A stretch of 64,000 bases of DNA from Pseudodesulfovibrio senegalensis (lineage in GTDB: Bacteria; Desulfobacterota; Desulfovibrionia; Desulfovibrionales; Desulfovibrionaceae): NCBI RefSeq assembly GCF_008830225.1, contig NZ_WAIE01000003.1, forward strand, positions 62,001-126,000. Reading direction: 5' to 3'. Position numbers and translations under genes: made by a program. Shown here in pieces: positions 42,869-51,294 of the stretch. Positions within the stretch are counted from its first letter, which is position 1, and the number at the start of each line of letters is the position of its first letter. The notes beneath the pieces are model-generated. The model did no database searches. It saw only the letters and a list, made by a program, of their open reading frames with translations, and was not told the origin of the DNA.

Positions 42869-44458
42869 ATGGGTTACAGTTCACTGTATACGGGCGTGAC
42901 CGGGCTCAAGGCCTATGGTGACAACATGCAGGTCATCGGCAACAACCTGGCCAACGTCAACACCGTGGGATACAAGCGCAGCGTTGCGCAGTTTTCGGAC
43001 CTCATGAGCGTCAATGCAGGTTGCTCGGGCATCGGCTACGAGAGCGGCGACGTTTATTCCCCGCAGGTGGGCAAGGGGGTCCGCATTGCCGCGGTTCTTG
43101 CGAATTTCGAGCAGGGGAGCCTGCAAACCACCACCACGACCACGGACCTCGCCATCGAGGGGCGCGGGTTTTTCGGCGTGCGCAATGCTCTGGATGATTC
43201 CAGCCACTACACCCGGGCGGGCGAGTTCCGTTTCAACCGGGACGCGTATCTGGTGGACCCGCACGGCCTGCGCCTGCAGGGGCACGCCGTGGACCGGGAA
43301 ACCGGGGAGGTGCAGGCTGCGGTTTCCGACATCCTGCTGCCCTACGAAGAAGTGGAGAACGCTGCCGGGGAAACCGTGCGCGTGATCCAGTCGCCGCCCA
43401 GAGCCACGGAGAACGCCACCATCGTGGCCAATCTCGACGAGCAGAACGGCGACAAGTTCGTCAGTTCCAACAGTCCGCTCACGGCCATGTTCAACGCATG
43501 GAACACCACGTCCGGGGCCGCGTTCGGTTCCGGAAATTCCGCGTCCATGAACGTGTACGATTCAGAGGGCAACAAGCATGTGGTCACCATTCATTACGAC
43601 CCGGTGAACAAATCCTCGCTTTCGGGCGCGGACGGGGGCGCGTATTGGGAATACATCGTGACCATCGACCCGGACGAGGACGGCCGCGCCAGCGTGCAGG
43701 GCACGTCCACGGCCGGACTGCTGGCCATGGGGGTGCTGCATTTCGACACCAGCGGCAAGCTGGACGGGCAGAGTATGTATACCATGGAAGGCGGAGCCGC
43801 GGACAAGGTGCTCAGCAACTGGGGGCTGGCCACGCTCTCCGAGGACGGCGCTCCGCAACTCTCGGTGACGTTCGCCGGCTCGGGCGCGGGCACGGCCCAG
43901 ACCATCGATCTCGATTTCGGGCTGACCTCGGAAACGGCTTCGTGGGAAAACGTGGGCTCCAACGCTTCGGCCGCGGATCTCGGCACCAATGTGTACGGCA
44001 TGACCACTCTGGCCGACGGCCAGCGGGGCACGAGCGTGACCACCGCCTATCCGGGCCACGGCAACGCCACCATGTTCAGTACGCAGGACGGCTACTCCAC
44101 CGGGTATCTGCAGGGCATGAGCGTGGACAGCGAAGGTTTTCTGGTGGGCCAGTTTTCCAATGGGGAGAGCGAGCGGCTTTATCAGGTCAGCATGTATATG
44201 TTCACCAACGATTTCGGATTGCGCCGCGAGGGCAGCAATCTCTTCGGTGCCAATGACGAGTCCGGTGTGGCCCTTGAAGGGACCGCCGGGCAGGGAGGCC
44301 GGGGAACCATCAGCCAGAATTCCCTTGAGGTCTCCAACGTGGACATGGCCGACGAATTCGCCCACATGATTCTGACCCAGCGGGCGTTCCAGGCCAACAC
44401 CAAGGTGGTGACCACCTCGGACCACCTCATGAACGTGGCCTTGCAGACCAAGCGATAG
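42869..44458 (+). CDS. flgE: flagellar hook protein FlgE
   Basis: 529 residues, ATG at 42869 with AGGAGG upstream. The N-terminus (MGYSSLYTGVTGLKAYGDNM, then QVIGNNLANVNTVGYK) and the C-terminus (SLEVSNVDMADEFAHMILTQ, then RAFQANTKVVTTSDHLMNVA) are the paired rod/hook signatures that fold into the tubular core. The middle (about 150-420) is the variable surface-exposed part and is longer than in E. coli. The protein builds the universal joint between rod and filament. It is driven by the sigma-54 promoter at 42756 and ends at a strong terminator. Confidence 0.95.
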   Translation: MGYSSLYTGVTGLKAYGDNMQVIGNNLANVNTVGYKRSVAQFSDLMSVNAGCSGIGYESGDVYSPQVGKGVRIAAVLANFEQGSLQTTTTTTDLAIEGRGFFGVRNALDDSSHYTRAGEFRFNRDAYLVDPHGLRLQGHAVDRETGEVQAAVSDILLPYEEVENAAGETVRVIQSPPRATENATIVANLDEQNGDKFVSSNSPLTAMFNAWNTTSGAAFGSGNSASMNVYDSEGNKHVVTIHYDPVNKSSLSGADGGAYWEYIVTIDPDEDGRASVQGTSTAGLLAMGVLHFDTSGKLDGQSMYTMEGGAADKVLSNWGLATLSEDGAPQLSVTFAGSGAGTAQTIDLDFGLTSETASWENVGSNASAADLGTNVYGMTTLADGQRGTSVTTAYPGHGNATMFSTQDGYSTGYLQGMSVDSEGFLVGQFSNGESERLYQVSMYMFTNDFGLRREGSNLFGANDESGVALEGTAGQGGRGTISQNSLEVSNVDMADEFAHMILTQRAFQANTKVVTTSDHLMNVALQTKR

Positions 44459-44496
44459 CAACGTTCGCTAACGGCCTGACAACGGTTTTTGTCGTA

Positions 44497-44545
44497 AAAA
44501 GACCAGCCCCCCGCGTACGGAACGTGTGCGGGGGGCTGGTCTTTT
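44497..44545. terminator. strong terminator after flgE
   Basis: Arms AAAAGACCAGCCCCCCGC (44497-44514) and GCGGGGGGCTGGTCTTTT (44528-44545). Confidence 0.9.
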
Positions 44546-44687
44546 GTTGTTCTGGGAGGGGCAGCCGAGCAGCCTGAAATTGAGCGGGTATTTCTTTTTT
44601 CTGGATGTAGGGTTTTCCTTGCTTCCCCTTCTTGAAGCCGCACGGGTTTGCGCGTAACAAGGCAGAAAAAAAGAGGATGGCAGCGAT

Positions 44688-45551
44688 ATGCAGGAAATGG
44701 AAAAGGCGTTGGCGGGGTTGGAGCGGGAAGCACCCATGGCCATGGAGGTGCTGTGCATGGCCGCGTTTCTGGGCGATGCGCCCCTTCCGGCCGAGTTCGG
44801 CCTGAACGTTGAGGGCGGCATGCACAGTCCGGCCCTGCTCAATCCGGCCGCAGCCATGTTTGCCGTGGCCGCCACGCTGGACCCGCTGTTCAATGCCGGG
44901 CTGGCCGAGCAGGATCCGGAAACCCTGTCGTTTTTCGTTGGGCAGGAGGTCCGCGAGGCCGTGAAAAAGGCTGTGCCCGAGGCTGCGCACGCCCAGTGGA
45001 AGGAGCGGGCCTGCTATGTGCTCAACCTGTGCCTGCCCGATGCGGAAACCGGTAACTGGCCGGCTGCCGAACCGCTCATGCCCCATGTGACGGCCTGTCT
45101 CGATCATGTGCGCAACGGCCTGTGTTCCGCGTCCGCCAACCGCCTGTTGCACCAGACCGGGTTTTTTCTGTTTCAGCAGGAGCGTTGCGAACTGGCCGTG
45201 GAAATGCTGGAAGCGGCTCTTGCCGTGGACGTGGCCCTCAAGGGAGAGGCGCATCCGGACATTGCCTCGGATCATGAGGGGCTGGGCATGGTCAACCTTG
45301 CGGGCGGCCGGGTGGCGGAGGCCGAGGGCCATTACCGGCGCTGCATCGACCTGCGCGGCGAAATTTTCACACAGGACAATCCCATGCTGGCCCCGGCCCA
45401 TGACGGGCTGGCCCATGCGTTGCTGGCAGCGGGCGATTCAGCCGGCGCCGTGCAACAGTGGGATGAGGCCGCGCGCATCATGGCCAGGGCCGCCGGAGGT
45501 GAGCACCCCTTTGTGGTCCAATGTCGGGAAAACGCGGACCGCTACCGCTGA
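44688..45551 (+). CDS. TPR-repeat protein
   Basis: 287 residues, cytoplasmic (no signal). The first half (about 10-130) is helical with no named domain. The second half carries TPR-like pairs: HQTGFFLFQQERCELAVEML (about 154-173), HEGLGMVNLAGGRVAEAEGH and HDGLAHALLAAGDSAGAVQQ, typical of the kinesin-light-chain type (42-residue spacing). It probably binds a partner protein. It lies between flgE and a convergent glycosyltransferase gene, with which it overlaps by ten bases at the stops. Confidence 0.72.
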   Translation: MQEMEKALAGLEREAPMAMEVLCMAAFLGDAPLPAEFGLNVEGGMHSPALLNPAAAMFAVAATLDPLFNAGLAEQDPETLSFFVGQEVREAVKKAVPEAAHAQWKERACYVLNLCLPDAETGNWPAAEPLMPHVTACLDHVRNGLCSASANRLLHQTGFFLFQQERCELAVEMLEAALAVDVALKGEAHPDIASDHEGLGMVNLAGGRVAEAEGHYRRCIDLRGEIFTQDNPMLAPAHDGLAHALLAAGDSAGAVQQWDEAARIMARAAGGEHPFVVQCRENADRYR

Positions 45552-47269
45552 TTTTCGGTTTCGATTTTCGCCAGACGACGCAACAGGCCGGAAGGGTCGC
45601 GTGCGGTCAGCGCCCGTATGAAGTGTTTTTCCTGTTCCTGTTGGCGTGCCGCCTTCAGGGCGTTGCGCAGTTCTTCCTCTCCGGCCGTGCGTCGGTATGA
45701 ACGCAGGTCGGCTATGGCCAGTTCCAGCCCCATGCGCCAGTCGTCCGGTTCATGCAGGGTGAGCAGTGAGAGGTAACCGACGCGCGCCTGTTCCGTGCCC
45801 CGGATGGAGTGGGTCAGGCTCTCCATGAGCCGCAGGGCCTCCATGTGTTCCGGATGCAGAGACAGCAGCAGGATCAGGCATTCCACGGCAGAGCCGGGCA
45901 AATGGTTTTTCACGGAAAAAGGCAGGCCCGCGCGGATTGTTTTTCCGGCACGGTGCAGCAGTCTGGCCCATGCCAGCAGCAGGTTCTCGCGGCCGGGGGC
46001 CGGGGGAGCCGAGGTCCTGCCGCCTGCCTGCAGCTGGCGCAGCAGGAATGTGCGGGCCATGGCGTCCATGTTCGTGTCAGCGTCCGTGTTCGCGGCCGCA
46101 TTTTTGGCCTCAAGGGCCGATCGCAGCGCTGCCATGCTCGCGGTCAGATTAAGTTCCATGTCATTGCGGAACAGGTGGTCCGTGAGCACGGTGTGCAGGA
46201 TATGCATGATTCGTTGTGCGCATTCCGGGCTGTTGTCTGTTGCCAGCAACCTGAGTCTGGACGCCATGGTCGTGCCGGTCTGCGGCAGGTGTGCTGCCTG
46301 CTTTTCGACCGTGGCCGGCTGTGCAAAGATGTGTCCGGACTCCATGAGCCGGGCCAGCGTGACCGTGAACCATGCCTGTGCGTCCTGCCCGGTGGCCGCG
46401 TTGGCCGTGGCGTCCGCAGCATAGTCCAGCAGCGTCTGCGCCCGGTGCAGTACAAGATGCTCGGCCTGCACGCGTTCAAATGCGGCGCGCCCCATGGCCT
46501 GTGCCCTGCGTTCGTCCGCAAGATGCCGGGCCAGCAGATCTTCCAGATCAACCACCGAGTCGTAGATATCGATTTCCCTGCCCGGTTCGAACAGCTCTTC
46601 CAGTTCCGGGCCGATGTCCGGGTTCAGCACCACGCAACCGCGTGTTGCGGCCTCGAACAGACGCAGGTTGCTTTCGTTGAAAATGCTTTCGTTGGGCACG
46701 ATTTTCGTCCTGCCGTAGAGTTCGAGCATCTGGGCGTAGCTGATGTCGTCGCGAACGGACGGGTTGGCGTGGGCAAAGCGTTGCTGGAGATGCTCGCACA
46801 TCCAGCGCCGGGCCGGGCGCTGGGAGGAAAAACGGCCCACAAAGGAAAAACCGTGTTCGCGCGCGCTCCATGGTTGCCAGGTTCCGGCCGGTGCGTACCA
46901 TGGCAGCCAGCGCACGTCCTGCGCGCCCAGTTGCCGGTAGGCGGGGATCCATTTTTTCTGGGTGGCGCAGCTGATGTCGAAAAGCCGGGCATAGGCTGCG
47001 TGCCAGTGCGCGTTGAGGTGCGAATCCAGCCCCCAGAAGATTTTCGGACAATCGAAACGGTCCAGGCCGGACACCAGCAACCGGCAACTGAGGTTTTCCC
47101 GCTGAACGATCAGTTCGGGCGTGAAATCCATGCCGTGCAGGCGTTTTTCAAGGTCCAGCACCTGCTGGCCGGAATCCGGCTGCAGTGTCAGGGTTGTGCA
47201 CCCCAGTGCCTGAAAAGCCCTGTCCAGATCCGGAGTGGTGTGTATGAGCAGTGTCGACGGTGCGTACAT
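45542..47269 (-). CDS. CgeB-like glycosyltransferase
   Basis: 575 residues. The first 300 residues match the CgeB/DUF3880-type GT-B pattern: PKIFWGLDSHLNAHWHAAYA (about 76-95), HGFSFVGRFSSQRPARRWMC (about 138-157), then the donor-binding part IVPNESIFNESNLRLFEAAT (about 190-209) and GCVVLNPDIGPELEELFEPG. The C-terminal about 270 residues are helical and of unknown function. Such enzymes are often found in flagellar gene regions of sulfate reducers and are suspected of glycosylating flagellin; here flgE and flgM flank it (inference). Confidence 0.75.
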   Translation of the reverse strand: MYAPSTLLIHTTPDLDRAFQALGCTTLTLQPDSGQQVLDLEKRLHGMDFTPELIVQRENLSCRLLVSGLDRFDCPKIFWGLDSHLNAHWHAAYARLFDISCATQKKWIPAYRQLGAQDVRWLPWYAPAGTWQPWSAREHGFSFVGRFSSQRPARRWMCEHLQQRFAHANPSVRDDISYAQMLELYGRTKIVPNESIFNESNLRLFEAATRGCVVLNPDIGPELEELFEPGREIDIYDSVVDLEDLLARHLADERRAQAMGRAAFERVQAEHLVLHRAQTLLDYAADATANAATGQDAQAWFTVTLARLMESGHIFAQPATVEKQAAHLPQTGTTMASRLRLLATDNSPECAQRIMHILHTVLTDHLFRNDMELNLTASMAALRSALEAKNAAANTDADTNMDAMARTFLLRQLQAGGRTSAPPAPGRENLLLAWARLLHRAGKTIRAGLPFSVKNHLPGSAVECLILLLSLHPEHMEALRLMESLTHSIRGTEQARVGYLSLLTLHEPDDWRMGLELAIADLRSYRRTAGEEELRNALKAARQQEQEKHFIRALTARDPSGLLRRLAKIETENQR

Positions 47270-47427
47270 TCGTTTCCCGGTGTGTTGGATTGTCGCCGAT
47301 GGCGACGATACTACGGAAACAGCCCAAAGGGAAAGGGCCGCGGCAGGCCTTGCGTATTTGTTTGTTTCGTATCCTCCGCAATATCAGCCGAGTGCGGGAA
47401 CAGGATGATTCCGGGGCGTTTGCGGTC

Positions 47428-47454
47428 TAATGATTCCACGCAGGCTTCCGATAA
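47428..47454 (+). promoter_or_regulatory. sigma-28 (FliA)-type promoter upstream of flgM
   Basis: TAAT, 15-base spacer, TCCGATAA: one mismatch in each half from TAAA-N15-GCCGATAA. It points to flgM, about 145 bases downstream. CCGATAA is also the left arm of an inverted repeat with TTATCGG at 47477-47483. The 330 bases 47270-47599 hold no other gene. Confidence 0.7.
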
Positions 47455-47562
47455 GACCATCAAGCGCGGCCGAAAATTATCGGGGAGACACCGCGCCGCC
47501 GGTTCTGTCCGGCATGATGCGCACGGCGCACAAAGGCGTTGAACGGGGATATGGGAGACTTG

Positions 47563-47587
47563 GGGGACGGGCCGGAGGCCCGTCCCC
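47563..47587 (+). promoter_or_regulatory. strong hairpin in the flgM leader
   Basis: Arms GGGGACGGGCC (47563-47573) and GGCCCGTCCCC (47577-47587), a perfect 11-base-pair stem with a three-base loop, ending 12 bases before the ATG at 47600. No T-run follows, so it is not a normal terminator; it may affect ribosome access or mRNA stability. Confidence 0.5.
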
Positions 47588-47599
47588 GTACCGGGGAGC

Positions 47600-47827
47600 A
47601 TGGGAGATCTGATCGTGAGCCGCATATTTGATGAATTGGACAAGGCCATGGACGGCATCTGTTCGGAACGTTCATTGCTCCGCCAGCACAAGGAGGAAGG
47701 CCGTCTGGCCGATTCCCGCGAGCGCGCGGAAAAGCTCGCGGCCCTCAAGCGCCAGATTCGCGAGGGGGTGTATCGGCCGGACATCAAGGATGTGGCCCGG
47801 CTGCTGACCGGGGCCGTGACCCGCTAG
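47600..47827 (+). CDS. flgM: FlgM-like anti-sigma-28 factor
   Basis: 75 residues from the ATG; a GTG at 47618 with GGGAGA upstream is an alternative start. The C-terminal segment KLAALKRQIREGVYRPDIKD and VARLLTG match the conserved FlgM region (L...I..G.Y.pd...vA..l), which binds sigma-28 (FliA) and holds it inactive until the hook is complete and FlgM is exported. The N-terminal half is charged and helical. The sigma-28-type promoter upstream fits the known feedback of FliA on flgM. The N-terminal half is less conserved, so the call is strong but not certain. Confidence 0.75.
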   Translation: MGDLIVSRIFDELDKAMDGICSERSLLRQHKEEGRLADSRERAEKLAALKRQIREGVYRPDIKDVARLLTGAVTR

Positions 47828-48066
47828 CACGGCGGACGTCCTGTCCGCATTGATTCCCGAACCGTATCGTGGTTATGGCCGCCCCTTCGTTTCATGGAGC
47901 GTCGACGTGTGTTGCTAGGTCTTGTCGTGCTGTGGTAAGTCCTTTTGACAACACCGTATTTGCCGGGCGCGACATTCACGCCTCCCGTTGAAGCGGGTCT
48001 TTTCTCCGCAAGGGCCTGCAGCTTTGAACCGGAACCGTTTCCCGGCCCGGGAAACGAGGAATCGAC

Positions 48067-49239
48067 ATGCAGTATATCCACTCCCCCAAGGCGGTCGTCA
48101 TAGCCGGTGCTCCCGCATCCGGAAAATCCACGGTGGCACGAACAGTCTGTGACCAATTCGACTATGCGTTCCTGCGTCTGGACAGCATCAATGCGCAGGT
48201 CGTCGCGACCCTTGGCATTGATGTGGAAGAACTGCGCCAGCCGCTTCCGGCCGTCTGCAGGGAATACAAGGCCCTGTTCCTGGCCGAACTGCGTCGGCTG
48301 CGGTATCGGAACATAGTCCTTGAAGGGTGCAGGATCAGTCATCCGCATATTTTTCAAGCCTTTCATTCGGCCCTGCTGGATTCTTACGGCGAATATGTCA
48401 TGCTCAAGTGTTTTTATCTCAATCCCGATCTGGAAACGCGCAAGAAGCTGTATCTGCTGCGGCAGGCACAGCTGGCAAAGAAAGCGGTCAAGGATAAGAA
48501 CAAGAACGCCTTGAATCTTCTCGCCGGGGAGCAGAAAAAAGGCTTTTGCGATTTTCTGGAACCGCCTTTGCGCGGTTTCGAGGTCGTGGAAGAACAGGAC
48601 AGCATCATCGCCTACGTGGCCGCAACAGTGGGGGCAAAGCACCCGAACCTTCCGTCCGGTCATGAAACACTGCTGCAGGACATTGCCGAGTCCGGCACGT
48701 TCAATCCCTTTTACCAGCGGGTGGAAGTGGGGGGCGAGCTTCTTGTCACCGGGTTTACCGATTCCGTGAAGACATGGAACAACCTTCTCAGGCTGGGCAT
48801 TGATTTTGATTCGAAGAAAACCTGCGACATCGGATGTATGCACGGTTATTTCACCTTCAAGATGGAGGAGGCCGGTGCAGAACCTCTGGGTATCGACATT
48901 GCCGAAGGGGCCATACGGTGCGCCCGGCTGATCGCCGAGGCGCGGGGTTCCCATGCGCGTTTTGCGGTGCTTGATTCCGCGGAGGGCTTCGGCGAAGAAT
49001 TCGATGTTATATTGGCCCTGAATGTTCTGCACAGGGTCGCGGATTTCCCGGCTGTTTGCCGCAACCTGTTCTCGGCCGCACGGGAACTTGTGGTTGAAAT
49101 CGGTGAGACGCAGCTCAAGGAATTTATTTCCCTTGGCCGGGAACACGGCTTCAGGGTCTGCCAGTCATCCAAGTCGCACAGGTGTTCCGACGTTGTGGGG
49201 CAAAGGACCATCCTGCATCTGGCGCGGGAGGCGCGGTAG
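48067..49239 (+). CDS. P-loop kinase / SAM-methyltransferase fusion protein
   Basis: 390 residues, two domains. Residues 1-190 are a P-loop kinase of the AAA_33/zeta type: Walker A AGAPASGKST (13-22), then FAFLRLDS-like LRLDS (36-40) and a Lys/Arg-rich lid around ETRKKLYLLRQAQLAKKAVK (about 123-142). Residues about 225-385 are a class I methyltransferase: motif I CDIGCMHGY (253-261), acidic motif II GIDIAE (275-280), and DVILALNVLHRV (about 314-325). The linker region is FNPFYQRVEVGGELLVTGF. Such enzymes would phosphorylate and methylate a common substrate, perhaps a glycan or RNA end. No known family name; located between flgM and era. The region 47828-48066 upstream holds no gene. Confidence 0.75.
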   Translation: MQYIHSPKAVVIAGAPASGKSTVARTVCDQFDYAFLRLDSINAQVVATLGIDVEELRQPLPAVCREYKALFLAELRRLRYRNIVLEGCRISHPHIFQAFHSALLDSYGEYVMLKCFYLNPDLETRKKLYLLRQAQLAKKAVKDKNKNALNLLAGEQKKGFCDFLEPPLRGFEVVEEQDSIIAYVAATVGAKHPNLPSGHETLLQDIAESGTFNPFYQRVEVGGELLVTGFTDSVKTWNNLLRLGIDFDSKKTCDIGCMHGYFTFKMEEAGAEPLGIDIAEGAIRCARLIAEARGSHARFAVLDSAEGFGEEFDVILALNVLHRVADFPAVCRNLFSAARELVVEIGETQLKEFISLGREHGFRVCQSSKSHRCSDVVGQRTILHLAREAR

Positions 49240-49278
49240 CCCGGCGGCCCACAGCTTTTGCCGCATTCTGCAAAAAAA

Positions 49279-49313
49279 GCCCCGGCACCGCATGGTGCCG
49301 GAGCGTTTTTTTC
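49279..49313. terminator. bidirectional terminator between the fusion gene and era
   Basis: Arms CCGGCACC (49282-49289) and GGTGCCGG (49294-49301), with AAAAAAA on the left and GCGTTTTTTT on the right. Confidence 0.85.
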
Positions 49314-49328
49314 GTTGTCAAACCTCGG

Positions 49329-50243
49329 TTATTCTCCAAGCCCCATGGCCCGGAGGAATCCCGGGTCCTCGGTCCAGCCGGAGCGGACCTTGACCCACAG
49401 TTCCAGGTGGACCTTCATGCCCAGCATCTCGTTGAGCTCCTTGCGCGCGCGGGTGCCGACCTCCTTGAGGTTCGCGCCCTGCTTGCCGATGATCATGCCC
49501 TTGTGGTTTTTCTTGGATGTATAGATGACCGCGCCGATGTTCACGCGCCCGGCCTTTTCATCCTCTTCCCAGAGTTCGATCTCCACGGCCGTGCCGTAGG
49601 GCAGTTCCTGCTGGAGCGAATAGAACAGTTTTTCGCGAATGGTCTCTGCTGCCATGAAGCGCAGGGGCACCGTGGAAACCTGATCGTCCGGGTACATGGG
49701 CGGCCCCTGGGGGATGCGGTCCACAATGGCCTGCAGCAGCGCGTCGGTTCCCTGCCCCTTGAGCGCGGACACCGGGAAAATCTCGGCTTCGGGCCATGTT
49801 TCCGACGCTTTTTGCAGCACGGGCAGCAGTGTGGGCTTGTCCTTGATGCGGTCCGCCTTGTTCAGCACCACCAGCACCGGGCGGCCCGTGTCGGCCACGG
49901 GCTTGATCAGCGGGGAGAGTTCCTTTTCGAACAGGTGCGGCTTGGACGCGTACAGGGCTGCGTCGAGCATGATGATGACCACATCGCACCCGGCAAGGGC
50001 GTTCCATGCGGAATCCAGCAGAAAACGGTTCATCCTGCCGCGCAGGCGGTGGATGCCGGGCGTGTCCAGAAAGACGATCTGTTCGGTGTCCGTGGAAAGA
50101 ATGCCGCTGATGCGGTTGCGGGTGGTCTGGGGCCGGGGGGAAACAATGGCCACTTTCTGGCCCAGGAATCGGTTCATGAGCGTGCTCTTGCCTGCGTTGG
50201 GCGGGCCGAGCAGCGCCACCATGCCGAATTTATGGTCGGTCAT
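49329..50243 (-). CDS. era: GTPase Era
   Basis: 304 residues. GTPase motifs are GPPNAGKST (13-21), the switch region RPQTTRNRISG, DTPG (about 60-63) and NKAD (about 124-127). The C-terminal KH domain carries GMIIGKQGANLKEVGTRARK (about 243-262). Era binds 16S rRNA and helps assemble the 30S subunit. Length and motif order are normal. It is followed, 109 bases upstream on the minus strand, by an AhpD-like gene reading the same way, which may be transcribed separately. Confidence 0.95.
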   Translation of the reverse strand: MTDHKFGMVALLGPPNAGKSTLMNRFLGQKVAIVSPRPQTTRNRISGILSTDTEQIVFLDTPGIHRLRGRMNRFLLDSAWNALAGCDVVIIMLDAALYASKPHLFEKELSPLIKPVADTGRPVLVVLNKADRIKDKPTLLPVLQKASETWPEAEIFPVSALKGQGTDALLQAIVDRIPQGPPMYPDDQVSTVPLRFMAAETIREKLFYSLQQELPYGTAVEIELWEEDEKAGRVNIGAVIYTSKKNHKGMIIGKQGANLKEVGTRARKELNEMLGMKVHLELWVKVRSGWTEDPGFLRAMGLGE

Positions 50244-50352
50244 TCAAAAATCTCTTGGGTTGCGGTTCGGTTCATGGCCGGGTTGTATACTGTTCGCGGC
50301 CAAAAGGCCACCGCGCATGCCGGGGTGCGCCCGGCCGCGCGGCAGGGTTCGG

Positions 50353-50682
50353 TCAATCAAAAAGTTTGTCCACTTCCTCGTACACATAGCGCATGTACAT
50401 CATCTTGGGCGAGCCGCCCATGGCCACGGCCAGCAGCCCGGCGTCGATGATTTCGTCGCGGGTGGCGCCCTGCGTGGCCGCGTTCTGCACATGCAGGGAA
50501 ATGCACATGTCGCACTGGGTCAGGATGGAGCAGGCGATGAGGATCAGGCTCTGGTATTTGCCCTCGATGGAGCTGCCTTTTTTGATGCTTTCGGTGAAGC
50601 CTTGGTATGCCTTGAAGATGTCGCGCCGGTTCTTGTTCATCTGGCGGAACAGTTCCACGGCCTTTTCTGCGGGTTCGGGCAT
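50353..50682 (-). CDS. AhpD-like (carboxymuconolactone decarboxylase) protein
   Basis: 109 residues from MPEPAEKAVE; the ATG follows CAGGAGG. The redox pair is in ILTQCDMCISLHVQNAATQG (about 55-74), a CxxC with the adjacent His typical of AhpD-like peroxidase reductants. The remaining helices carry GATRDEIIDAGLLAVAMGG. It probably deals with peroxides or hydroperoxides, together with a thiol donor, or works as a small decarboxylase. It lies downstream of nothing in the same strand, so it may have its own promoter. Confidence 0.85.
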   Translation of the reverse strand: MPEPAEKAVELFRQMNKNRRDIFKAYQGFTESIKKGSSIEGKYQSLILIACSILTQCDMCISLHVQNAATQGATRDEIIDAGLLAVAMGGSPKMMYMRYVYEEVDKLFD

Positions 50683-50772
50683 GGCTGCCTCCTGATGTTG
50701 GTGTTGCACGGTGGACAAGGGCCCACTGTTCAGGAGCTACGCGCGGCAGGGCGGGGTGTCAACCCGGTGGGT

Positions 50773-51294
50773 TTACAGCAGGCTGACCCCGGTGGATCCG
50801 AGACTGTCCGCCGGGCATTTTCCGGCCCGGAGCAGGGCTTCTTCCCAGTCCACAATGCTGTGCGCCAGAATCTTGTTGAACGAGTTCTGTGCGCTGGGCT
50901 GGTTTTCCAGCGCCTGCAGAAAATGTTTGCGCCGGATGTTCAGGCAGACCAGCGGTCCCGCGGCTGAGAGGGTGAAAAGTCGTTTCACGTCTGCGGTAAG
51001 GGCCAGTGCGCCCACAAAGGAGCCCGGACCGAACCGGCCCACCCGGATGGTTCCGTTGTCGTTGGCCCGGGAGACCTCGGCTTCGCCGTTCATGATCAGG
51101 TAGGCCTTGTCGTCGCTGTCGCCCTGGTTGAAGATGACGGTTCCGGGATGATAGTTCATGGGCGTGCACAGGATCGCCAGTACCTTGAGGGTGTCCAGCG
51201 CAACCTCGCTGAAATGGGGAATGGACCGCAGTTGGGCCATGATCGCATCGTGTTGACAGCAGTCCGTGCCGCTATTTTCCGTAGACGAGTTCAT
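50773..51294 (-). CDS. cyclic-nucleotide-binding (CRP-like sensor) protein without DNA-binding domain
   Basis: 173 residues from MNSSTENSGT; AAAGGAG precedes the ATG. One cNMP-binding beta-roll: YHPGTVIFNQGDSDDKAYLI (about 48-67), MNGEAEVSRA, GRFGPGSFVGALALTADVKR (about 86-105). The phosphate-binding cassette has the usual G-x-F-x-G form but lacks the R-x-A motif of classical cAMP binders, so the ligand is uncertain. There is no helix-turn-helix. The gene overlaps the end of the ABC exporter gene by 23 bases, which implies co-translation and probably a regulatory role on the exporter (inference). Confidence 0.78.
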   Translation of the reverse strand: MNSSTENSGTDCCQHDAIMAQLRSIPHFSEVALDTLKVLAILCTPMNYHPGTVIFNQGDSDDKAYLIMNGEAEVSRANDNGTIRVGRFGPGSFVGALALTADVKRLFTLSAAGPLVCLNIRRKHFLQALENQPSAQNSFNKILAHSIVDWEEALLRAGKCPADSLGSTGVSLL

